A stretch of DNA of 18,712 nt, taken from NCBI GenBank assembly GCA_937902455.1, contig CALELI010000188.1, forward strand, positions 1 through 18,712, read 5' to 3'. The position numbers were made by a program, and so were the translations under genes. Under the pieces are notes generated by a model. That model was not told the DNA's origin and searched no databases. It saw only the letters and a list, made by a program, of their open reading frames with translations. This document shows positions 1 to 6,278 of the stretch, piece by piece (positions within the stretch are counted from its first letter, which is position 1; each line of letters opens with the position of its first letter). This stretch comes from an uncultured Prevotellaceae bacterium. Lineage in GTDB: Bacteria > Bacteroidota > Bacteroidia > Bacteroidales > Bacteroidaceae.

Positions 1-442
1 TGACGATAGGCAGCGGACGCAGGCTCTTGGAGAGCAGTGTGATTTCCTTGGCATGTACACTCACCTGCCCCGTCTGTGTGCGGAACACGAAACCCTTTAT
101 GCCGATGAAGTCGCCCAGGTCGAGCAGTTTCTTGAACACCACGTTATAGAGGTCCTTGTTTTCCTCCGGACAGATATCATCGCGAGTCACATACACCTGA
201 ATACGTCCTTTCGAGTCTTTCAGTTCGATGAACGAAGCCTTGCCCATCACCCTTCGGCTCATCATTCGTCCGGCAATGCACACCTCACGCTGAGTCTCAT
301 CCTCGTCCTTGAATTCTTCTACTATATCTGTGGAATAAGCATTTACGGGATATTCCTGAGCAGGATACGGGTTGATTCCCATATCCTTCAGTGCCTGCAG
401 GTTCTGTCTGCGAAACACTTCTTGTTCACTAAGTTCTGCCAT
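1..442 (-). CDS. lysS: Lysine--tRNA ligase, N-terminal part (runs off the window)
   Basis: Charges tRNA-Lys with lysine in the cytoplasm. Only the first 147 codons are inside the window. The reverse strand opens with MAELSEQEVFRR and continues through NPYPAQEY to an OB-fold anticodon-binding domain. That domain contains AGRMMSRR, GKASFIELKD, GRIQVYV and DLGDFIGIKG, and ends in GEVSVHAKEITLLSKSLRPL. This is the class II lysyl-tRNA synthetase order: N-terminal helix, OB fold, then the hinge before the catalytic domain, which lies beyond the left edge. The ATG at 442 is preferred because it gives the usual short N-terminus and lies about 30 nt below a good promoter. It is a housekeeping gene, divergent from and functionally unrelated to the GH95 gene. 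Confidence 0.95.
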   Translation of the reverse strand, partial: MAELSEQEVFRRQNLQALKDMGINPYPAQEYPVNAYSTDIVEEFKDEDETQREVCIAGRMMSRRVMGKASFIELKDSKGRIQVYVTRDDICPEENKDLYNVVFKKLLDLGDFIGIKGFVFRTQTGQVSVHAKEITLLSKSLRPLPIV

Positions 443-479
443 TATTCTGTTTTATTCTTGTTTTATAAATTTTAATTTG

Positions 480-487
480 CAAAGTTA
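480..487 (-). promoter_or_regulatory. Bacteroidetes -7 box of lysS
   Basis: The reverse strand reads TAACTTTG followed by C, an exact fit to the Bacteroidetes -7 consensus TAnnTTTG. A start of transcription near 472 would leave a leader of about 30 nt. No good -33 TTTG is visible at the usual distance; that region is filled by the 7-bp repeats at 496-516. Confidence 0.65.
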
Positions 488-495
488 GCAAAAAA

Positions 496-516
496 AATGA
501 ACAATGAAGAATGAAA
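496..516. repeat. Three degenerate 7-bp repeats (AATGAAN)
   Basis: Three consecutive heptamers AATGAAC, AATGAAG and AATGAAA, with a looser fourth (AAGTGAA) to 523. They occupy the spacer and -33 region just upstream of the lysS -7 box. Same 7-bp period as the tracts at 5910, 8833, 11239, 11288 and 13929, with different words. Confidence 0.7.
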
Positions 517-547
517 AAGTGAAAATTTACAAGTTACGAATGTTTTA

Positions 548-685
548 AACATTAATCAGACATTAATGAAGACATTAATCAGACATTAATTTACTTATGG
601 ATGATGGCAATGTCAATAGCTAATTATAGTCAATAACTATTATTAATGTCCCGATTAATGTTCAGATTAAAGTCTGATTAACGTT
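548..685. repeat. Large imperfect inverted repeat built of 4 + 4 phased ATTAAT octamers
   Basis: The left arm (548-590) carries four direct copies of ACATTAAT starting at 549, 560, 572 and 583, so spaced 11, 12 and 11 bp. The right arm (642-685) carries four copies in the opposite orientation (ATTAATGT at 642 and 654, ATTAAAGT at 666, ATTAACGT at 677), spaced 12, 12 and 11 bp. The arms match over about 43 bp with one gap and about seven mismatches. The 51-bp centre holds a direct repeat, GTCAATAGCTA (612-622) and GTCAATAACTA (629-639). Spacing near one helical turn puts all copies of an arm on one face of the DNA. The array lies almost midway between the lysS and GH95 promoters and outside either expected transcript. 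This suggests an operator array (inference), though a miniature mobile element with long terminal inverted repeats is possible. Confidence 0.75.
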
Positions 686-768
686 AAAATCAAGCAAATA
701 CGAACTTCAGAAACATAAGTTAGATAAGTTTATCTGGATAGTAGTGAATGTATTTGAAAAATTATTTC

Positions 769-776
769 TATATTTG
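769..776 (+). promoter_or_regulatory. -7 box of the GH95 gene
   Basis: TATATTTG followed by CA fits the Bacteroidetes -7 consensus TAnnTTTG. The expected -33 position (about 746-750) has only a weak match; a TTTG at 753-756 is too close. Transcription would start near 783, leaving a leader of about 20 nt before the GH95 ATG. Confidence 0.6.
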
Positions 777-785
777 CAGGCGATA

Positions 786-809
786 ATGAAAAAAAATCAC
801 TTCTTATGA
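786..809 (+). CDS. Possible 7-codon leader ORF overlapping the GH95 start
   Basis: An ATG at 786 opens a seven-codon frame (MKKNHFL) whose TGA at 807-809 overlaps the GH95 ATG at 806 in the arrangement ATGA. It starts only about 10 nt after the -7 box, so it would be nearly leaderless. The layout would allow translational coupling of GH95 to the leader, but such a short frame can arise by chance. Confidence 0.2.
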   Translation: MKKNHFL

Positions 810-3800
810 AAAGAACAATACTCTCCCTTATGGTTCTCGCTGTCTCGATGACGGCAATGTGTGTGACGAAGCCAGACTTCAACTCGGACACTTACTACAT
901 CCTGATGTTCCAGAACAGCCGTCTGTATCTCACCGGTGGCGTCACCAGTGGTGCTAACATGAAGATTCAGGAAGGTAGCCTGGATTCCTACACCGACCGA
1001 CAGGTATGGAAGTTCGTAGGCACGGCATCGCAGTTCCAGCTGGTGAACAAGGCTGGACAGTATGTCACCATCGCTTCCGAAGGCGACCTGCTGAAGTGCA
1101 GCAAGAGCGAGGACAGCAAGGGATGGGCTCTCGACGACCGTGGTTCCACCATCCAGATTCAGTGGCTGGGTTCAGGAAGCAGCAGTCACAGGTTCATCAA
1201 CCAGTACGGCTCCCCTCATGCCGGTGGCGACCTCGACCTGTGGAGCGACGGCGACGTGAACAACCAGATAATAGTCATCGACCCCCTCAACCCCGACTTC
1301 CAGGAGTTCTCGGTGTCACCAGCCAGGTCGTTCTCTCCTGAGAGCAAGATGACCATGTGGTACGACGCTCCGGCAACTGCCAAGGACGTGGCAAACCAGT
1401 GGATGGAATATTCCCTGCCTATCGGCAACGGAGAACTGGGCGCAAGCCTCTACGGGGGAATCAAGACCGACGAGATACAGTTCAACGAGAAGGCCCTCTG
1501 GACGGGCAACACATCGGAGCGCGGACAGTACAAGAACTTCGGTTCCATCTTCGTGGAGGACAGGAGCGGACAGTTCGGATTCAGCAAGGACCAGTGCGTC
1601 AGGGACTACTGGCGCAGTCTCGACCTCGAGCAGGGAGTGAGCAAGGTACACTTCACGAGTACCGACGGACAGACCTCCTACGACCGCACATACCTTGCCA
1701 GCAACCCCGACAAGGTCGTTGCCGTGCGCTACACGGCAGAGGGCAACACCCCTCTCCATTTCTTCATCACCATGCAGCCTGGCGAAGGCATCAACGCGTC
1801 ATCAGTAGTCTACTATTCCGGCGACTCCACGAAGACGACGGCCTTCAGGGGCGACTCCACAATGGCGAACATCAACTTCAGCGGCTCGCTCGAGGTGGTG
1901 AAATACCAGGCTCGCCTGCAGGTCGTATCGGACGGCATAGTGGAACGTACCGCAGAAGGAATCGACGTGTCGGGAGCAAGGGAAGTGGTGCTCTATCTTG
2001 CTGCAAAGACCAGTTTCACGAGCGAGAAGGCATCACGCACCACAGGCGCCTTCGTCACCCAGCTGCTCAAGGACAACCAGAACACGATACGTCTGGCAAT
2101 GGCAAAGGGATTCGACGCCCTCTGTGCCGACCACGTGCGCGACTACCGGTCACTGATAGGCAGGGTGGACTTCCATCTCGAGTCGGGAAGCAGCCGGACG
2201 ACGGAGGAACTGGTGAAGTACTACAACACCCTCTCCGACCTCGACAACCCTGAGGCACGCTTCCTGGAACAGCTGTACTTCCATTTCGGACGCTATCTCG
2301 AAGTGAGCTGCAGCCGCGGAATGAACGTGCCGAGCAATCTCCAGGGACTCTGGAACAACAAGAGCGACGCGCCATGGGGCAGCGACATACACACGAACAT
2401 CAACGTGCAGATGAACTACTGGCCGGCAGAGACCACCAACCTCAGCGAGACCCACCTGCCATTCCTCAACTACATCATCGATAACGCAGCCAGTGCTTCA
2501 TGGAAGAACGCCGCAAGGCGATGGGGAAACGTGCAGAACGGATGGACGGTACTCACCGAATCGAACATCTACGGCGGGATGACCACATGGGGAAGCAACT
2601 ACGTGGTAGCCAATGCATGGTACTGCAGTCACCTGTGGCAGCATTTCCGCTTCACCCGTGACGAGGAGTTCCTCGCACGCGCATTCCCTGCAATGTGGAG
2701 CTGTGCACAGTTCTGGATGGAACGCATGATCGAGGACAGGGGCTACGACAGCAAGAAGGAGAACAGCGGCTACAAGGGCACTCCGTATTCCTTCAGCCCT
2801 GACAGCACCTTCGTGGCACCGCAGGAGTTCAGTCCCGAACAGCATGCCAACAGCCACGAGGACGGTACGGCACATGCCCAGCAGCTCATCTACTCGCTCC
2901 TCAGCAGCGTACGTCAGGCAGCCGACATCCTCGGTGATGCCGTCACGGGGCTCTCCGACAAGGACATCAGCAAGCTCGACGAATATCTCAGCAAGACGGA
3001 CAACGGCCTCCATACCGAGACCTACACAGCCAACACGGCACTCAACGGCAACTGGACCAACCCTCGCAACGGAGTGAAGAAGGACGACATCATCCTGCGC
3101 GAATGGAAATACAGCCCTTACGACGTGAGCGACGACCCCGGGCACCGCCATCTCAGCCACCTCATGTGTCTCTATCCCCTCGTACAGATAGGGCCTTCGA
3201 GTCCTTACTTCACTGCGGCAGTCAACAGCCTCAGGCTCCGTGGCGATGCCGCAACAGGATGGAGCATGGGATGGAAAATATGTCTCTGGGCTCATGCTCT
3301 CGACGGCAATCATGCACACACCATACTGAAGAACGCACTGCGCCATTCCACCAGCTACGGCACCGACCAGTCGCGTGGAGGAATCTACTACAACCTCTAC
3401 GACTCCCACTCACCATTCCAGATTGACGGGAACTTCGGCTCCTGTGCCGGCATCGGCGAGATGCTCCTGCAGAGCCAGACCGACACCCTCCTCCTCCTCC
3501 CTGCCCTGCCGAAGGAATGGGCAAGCGGACATATCCACGGCATGAAGGCAGTCGGGAACTTCGAGGTCGACGAAGACTGGGCAGAGGGACGGCTCACCAA
3601 GGCAAGCATCCTCTCGGGCAGCGGCATGACCTGCGCAATACAGTATGAGGGAATAGCCGGTTTCTACATCACCGACGAGGCAGGCAGAGAAGTGGCGTTC
3701 ACCAGGATCGACGCCAACACCATCAAGTTCCATACCACATCAGGAACCCGATATCACATCTATCGCGACAAGGCCTCAGACATCAGGGAAGTCCACGTCA

Positions 3801-3958
3801 CCCTCAGTCCGTCCTTCGGCTCCGCCCAGGATAAAGGCACACTCAGCCCTCAGTTCGACAAGGCATTCAACCTCCTCGGCCTCCCAGTGGACGATTCCTA
3901 CCGAGGTGCCGTCATCCTCTGCGACTCCAGCGGCAAATACCACAAAGTCATACAGTGA
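806..3958 (+). CDS. GH95 alpha-L-fucosidase, exported, with N-terminal lectin-like domain
   Basis: Expected to release terminal alpha-1,2-linked L-fucose (or L-galactose) by inversion. Residues 1-20 are a signal peptide. Residues about 24-165 look like a ricin-type beta-trefoil (tentative). The GH95 core begins near MWYDAPA, with LPIGNGELGA and FNEKALWTGN. All catalytic positions known from Bifidobacterium AfcA are present: N531 and N533 in the NIN motif, the acid E678 in FSPE and D874 in QIDGNFG; their spacing (147 and 196) is close to that of AfcA (145 and 200). H529, two residues before NIN, is what I recall for fucosidases rather than L-galactosidases. The last 30 residues (FNLLGLPV, YRGAVI) resemble Prevotella type IX secretion tails. 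It is first in its operon, 44 bp before the esterase ATG. At 1050 aa it is longer than plain GH95 because of both extra ends. Confidence 0.93.
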   Translation: MKRTILSLMVLAVSMTAMCVTKPDFNSDTYYILMFQNSRLYLTGGVTSGANMKIQEGSLDSYTDRQVWKFVGTASQFQLVNKAGQYVTIASEGDLLKCSKSEDSKGWALDDRGSTIQIQWLGSGSSSHRFINQYGSPHAGGDLDLWSDGDVNNQIIVIDPLNPDFQEFSVSPARSFSPESKMTMWYDAPATAKDVANQWMEYSLPIGNGELGASLYGGIKTDEIQFNEKALWTGNTSERGQYKNFGSIFVEDRSGQFGFSKDQCVRDYWRSLDLEQGVSKVHFTSTDGQTSYDRTYLASNPDKVVAVRYTAEGNTPLHFFITMQPGEGINASSVVYYSGDSTKTTAFRGDSTMANINFSGSLEVVKYQARLQVVSDGIVERTAEGIDVSGAREVVLYLAAKTSFTSEKASRTTGAFVTQLLKDNQNTIRLAMAKGFDALCADHVRDYRSLIGRVDFHLESGSSRTTEELVKYYNTLSDLDNPEARFLEQLYFHFGRYLEVSCSRGMNVPSNLQGLWNNKSDAPWGSDIHTNINVQMNYWPAETTNLSETHLPFLNYIIDNAASASWKNAARRWGNVQNGWTVLTESNIYGGMTTWGSNYVVANAWYCSHLWQHFRFTRDEEFLARAFPAMWSCAQFWMERMIEDRGYDSKKENSGYKGTPYSFSPDSTFVAPQEFSPEQHANSHEDGTAHAQQLIYSLLSSVRQAADILGDAVTGLSDKDISKLDEYLSKTDNGLHTETYTANTALNGNWTNPRNGVKKDDIILREWKYSPYDVSDDPGHRHLSHLMCLYPLVQIGPSSPYFTAAVNSLRLRGDAATGWSMGWKICLWAHALDGNHAHTILKNALRHSTSYGTDQSRGGIYYNLYDSHSPFQIDGNFGSCAGIGEMLLQSQTDTLLLLPALPKEWASGHIHGMKAVGNFEVDEDWAEGRLTKASILSGSGMTCAIQYEGIAGFYITDEAGREVAFTRIDANTIKFHTTSGTRYHIYRDKASDIREVHVTLSPSFGSAQDKGTLSPQFDKAFNLLGLPVDDSYRGAVILCDSSGKYHKVIQ
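3801..3866 (+). repeat. Possible repeat-derived insertion in the GH95 linker
   Basis: The tract encodes LSPSFGSAQDKGTLSPQFDK between the GH95 core and the C-terminal tail. The DNA carries CTTCGGCTCCGCCCAGGA and later CAGTTCGACAAGGC, like the CTTCGAC/GTCGAAG-type dispersed repeats whose reading frames give SFDSAQDK-like peptides in many bacterial genomes (from memory). It keeps the frame. No second copy is present here to confirm it. Confidence 0.3.
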
Positions 3959-4002
3959 AACAGTGAACTATAATTAAAACTTTGCACAAAATTACGATTC
4001 TC

Positions 4003-5154
4003 ATGAAAATAAGGCTGATCATATCATTGATTTCCTTCGCGTGGCAGTCTTCGCTCTGCATGGGACAGGGACTCTCCCGCGAACAGGCAGAAAACGTGCG
4101 TAAGGATGTGATAGACAACTGGGTGAAGGAAGTGCGCGAGAGGACTGACTACATCACCGACCGACAGGCAATCACGAGGGACGGACTTGAGATGAAACTG
4201 TCATGCTCGGTGTTCGGCCAGGTTCCGTCTGACGGACACAGCCTGTTCATCTCCCTGCATGGGGGCGGAAACACTCCGAAGGAAGTGAACGACCAGCAGT
4301 GGCAGAACCAATGGAGGCTCTATGCCCCAAAGGAGGGTATATATATATGTCCACGAGCCCCCTACAACGACTGGGACATGCATTTCAAGAAAGGTCTTGA
4401 CGAGTTCTACAAGGACATCATCCTCTATGCCTATACCCACCTGAAGGTGAACCCCGACAAGGTATATATCCTGGGGTACAGTGCAGGAGGCGACGGAGTA
4501 TGGCGCCTGGCTCCGCGAATGGCCGACACATGGGCAGCAGCATCAATGATGGCAGGACATCCCGGCGATGTGTCGCTGGTGAATCTCAGGAACACTCCGT
4601 TCATGGTGTGGTGCGGAGCACTGGATGCAGCCTACGACCGCAACAGGAAATGCGCGGAGAGGATTGCTGAACTTGACTCGCTGCACTCTGCCGACAAGGA
4701 GGGCTACACATACGAAGGACATATAGTGGAAGGCAAGCCTCACTGGATGGACAGGGTCGATACCCTGGCTGTGGAATGGATGGCCCAGTACAGGCGGAAC
4801 CCCTACCCTAAGACCATAGTATGGCGGCAGGAGGAAGTGGTGCACGAACATTTCTACTGGATAAGCGCACCGAAGGAAGAACTGGAGAGGGGCAAGGAAG
4901 TGAGGATAAGAGTGGCGGGCAACACTATCTTCATCGGCAAGTGTGACTACAGCACTCTCACGTTCGGCCTCAACGACAAGATAGTGGACCTCGACAAGCC
5001 TGTGACCATAAAGTACGGAAAGAAGACTCTCGCAAAGAAACGTCTCCAGCGAAGCCGTGACATCATGGAACAGGCCCTGCACGAAAGGGACGATGCCCGC
5101 TATGCATTCGATGCAAAGATAACGGTGAAGAACCCCGGAAATCCTAAATTCTAA
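4003..5154 (+). CDS. Exported alpha/beta-hydrolase esterase
   Basis: A serine hydrolase of the esterase/depolymerase type, probably removing acyl groups from oligosaccharides in the periplasm. The ATG at 4003 gives a clean signal peptide (MKIRLIISLISF to about residue 20); an in-frame TTG at 3982 would add seven residues before it and is less likely. Motifs, numbered from this ATG: oxyanion hole HGGG starting at H86, nucleophile S160 in GYSAGG, acid D208 in CGALDAAYD, base H247 in GKPHWMD. Residues about 275-383 form a separate beta-rich tail of unknown role. The substrate cannot be told from sequence. The sequence AAACTTTGCAC just upstream (3977-3987) may be a weak second promoter. The gene follows GH95 and is 10 bp before the dehydrogenase, so co-expression is likely. 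Confidence 0.8.
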   Translation: MKIRLIISLISFAWQSSLCMGQGLSREQAENVRKDVIDNWVKEVRERTDYITDRQAITRDGLEMKLSCSVFGQVPSDGHSLFISLHGGGNTPKEVNDQQWQNQWRLYAPKEGIYICPRAPYNDWDMHFKKGLDEFYKDIILYAYTHLKVNPDKVYILGYSAGGDGVWRLAPRMADTWAAASMMAGHPGDVSLVNLRNTPFMVWCGALDAAYDRNRKCAERIAELDSLHSADKEGYTYEGHIVEGKPHWMDRVDTLAVEWMAQYRRNPYPKTIVWRQEEVVHEHFYWISAPKEELERGKEVRIRVAGNTIFIGKCDYSTLTFGLNDKIVDLDKPVTIKYGKKTLAKKRLQRSRDIMEQALHERDDARYAFDAKITVKNPGNPKF

Positions 5155-5164
5155 CCCACAGAAC

Positions 5165-5905
5165 ATGAACTCAGGACAAGACAAGGCAATAATAGTAGGT
5201 GCGACAAGTGGAATCGGTCGCGAGGTAGCAATGCAGCTGCTGAATGAAGGCTGGACCCTCGGAATCTGCGGACGCAGGGAGGAACGGCTCGAGGAAATAC
5301 GGATGCAATATCCCGGCAAAGTGTTCACACAGGTACTGGACATCACGTCGGACGATGCACCGACGGAACTCATGGGTCTCGTGGAGCGAATGGGCGGAAC
5401 CAACCTGTATCTCCATGTCGCGGGCATTGGATTCATGAACAAGGAGCTGGACACCGGCAAGGAAGCCCGTACAGCGGACACCAACGTGAAAGGATTCACA
5501 CAGATGATGGACACGATGTTCAGATATTTCGAGGACAACCCCGGCATCAGAGGCCACATGGCCTGTGTCAGTAGTATTGCCGGCACGAAGGGGCTTGGTG
5601 CTGCCCCTGCCTATTCGGCATCGAAACGATACTGCAGCAACTACATGGAGGCCCTCGAGCAGCTGGCAAGGATGAAAGGAATGAAGACCACCTTTACCGA
5701 CATACGTCCCGGATTCGTAGACACCGACCTACTGAACGGTGACTACAAATACCCGATGATGATGGACCCTAAGAAAGTGGCTGCAACCATCGTGAAAAGC
5801 CTGAAGAGGAAGAGACACGTTGTCATCATCGACTGGAAATACCGCATTGTCGTGTTTCTCTGGCGACTTATCCCAAGATGTATCTGGGTAAGGATGAGAG
5901 TTTAG
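5165..5905 (+). CDS. Short-chain dehydrogenase/reductase (NADP-type)
   Basis: A classical SDR oxidoreductase acting on an unknown alcohol or carbonyl. The cofactor motif GATSGIG lies near residues 12-18. GRREER after the second strand favours NADP over NAD. The catalytic residues are S137 (in CVSSIAG), Y150 and K154 (YSASK). The usual NNAG appears as HVAG. Length 246 aa is normal. The C-terminus is unusual: a hydrophobic and basic stretch (YRIVVFLWRLIPRC to the end) suggests attachment to the membrane face. It starts 10 bp after the esterase stop, so it is probably in that operon, but nothing links it to polysaccharide breakdown. Similar proteins are often annotated generically as SDR family oxidoreductases. 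Confidence 0.88.
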   Translation: MNSGQDKAIIVGATSGIGREVAMQLLNEGWTLGICGRREERLEEIRMQYPGKVFTQVLDITSDDAPTELMGLVERMGGTNLYLHVAGIGFMNKELDTGKEARTADTNVKGFTQMMDTMFRYFEDNPGIRGHMACVSSIAGTKGLGAAPAYSASKRYCSNYMEALEQLARMKGMKTTFTDIRPGFVDTDLLNGDYKYPMMMDPKKVAATIVKSLKRKRHVVIIDWKYRIVVFLWRLIPRCIWVRMRV

Positions 5906-5909
5906 ATTT

Positions 5910-5944
5910 AGTTATAAGTTATCAGTTAACAGTTAACAGTTTGC
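5910..5944. repeat. Five tandem 7-bp repeats (AGTTANN) between SDR and DUF4491 genes
   Basis: Consecutive heptamers AGTTATA, AGTTATC, AGTTAAC, AGTTAAC and AGTTTGC fill the 40-bp gap, ending one base before the DUF4491 ATG at 5946. The tract includes GTTAAC palindromes, so it may also form small hairpins. Confidence 0.8.
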
Positions 5945-5945
5945 A

Positions 5946-6248
5946 ATGAATTATTACGGACTTATTACAGCAGTCGTCACATTCCTGATTATCGGGATAT
6001 TCCATCCCATCGTAATCAAGGCGGAATATTATTTCGGTATTCGATGCTGGTGGGTGTTCCTTCTCCTGGGACTCGGATGCATTGGAGGCTCACTACTTAC
6101 TGACTCTCAGATGCTCAGTATCGTACTGGGAGTCGTAGGTTGCTCGTGGCTATGGAGCATTCTCGAGATATTCGAACAACGTCAGAGGGTGAAGAAAGGC
6201 TGGTTCCCCATGAACCCCAAGAGGAAAGACGAATATAAGAAACAGTAA
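5946..6248 (+). CDS. DUF4491 family small membrane protein
   Basis: A 100-residue integral membrane protein of unknown function. Three hydrophobic helices are visible (about residues 5-22, 33-50 and 55-72), followed by a charged cytoplasmic tail. I recognise the conserved strings FHPIVIKAEYYFG, RCWW and KKGWFPMNPKRK as those of DUF4491, a family common in Bacteroidetes (from memory). The ATG at 5946 directly follows the heptamer tract with no Shine-Dalgarno, which is ordinary in this phylum. It is the last gene of the rightward group and converges with GH51 30 bp further on; I see no convincing terminator between them. Confidence 0.85.
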   Translation: MNYYGLITAVVTFLIIGIFHPIVIKAEYYFGIRCWWVFLLLGLGCIGGSLLTDSQMLSIVLGVVGCSWLWSILEIFEQRQRVKKGWFPMNPKRKDEYKKQ

Positions 6249-6278
6249 TGAACCTGGTTCCGGTCTTTGTACGAAGCC

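Noticed and set aside
53..475. 140-residue rightward reading frame
   Set aside because: It overlaps the clearly recognisable lysS frame on the other strand and its translation resembles no protein family I know.
806..3958. Alpha-L-galactosidase as the main call for GH95
   Set aside because: As I recall, L-galactose-acting members have Thr two residues before the NIN motif; here it is His (H529), as in fucosidases. Kept only as an alternative.
3982..4002. TTG start for the esterase, seven codons upstream
   Set aside because: The ATG at 4003 begins a typical signal peptide directly; the TTG would put seven extra residues before it and lies in a possible promoter sequence.
4543..5586. 347-residue leftward frame spanning the esterase-SDR junction
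   Set aside because: It crosses the end of one well-supported gene and the start of the next; its translation has no recognisable motif.
6250..6260. GAACC-T-GGTTC palindrome between the converging DUF4491 and GH51 genes
   Set aside because: Only one base separates the arms, so it cannot form a proper hairpin, and no T run follows. Not called as a terminator.
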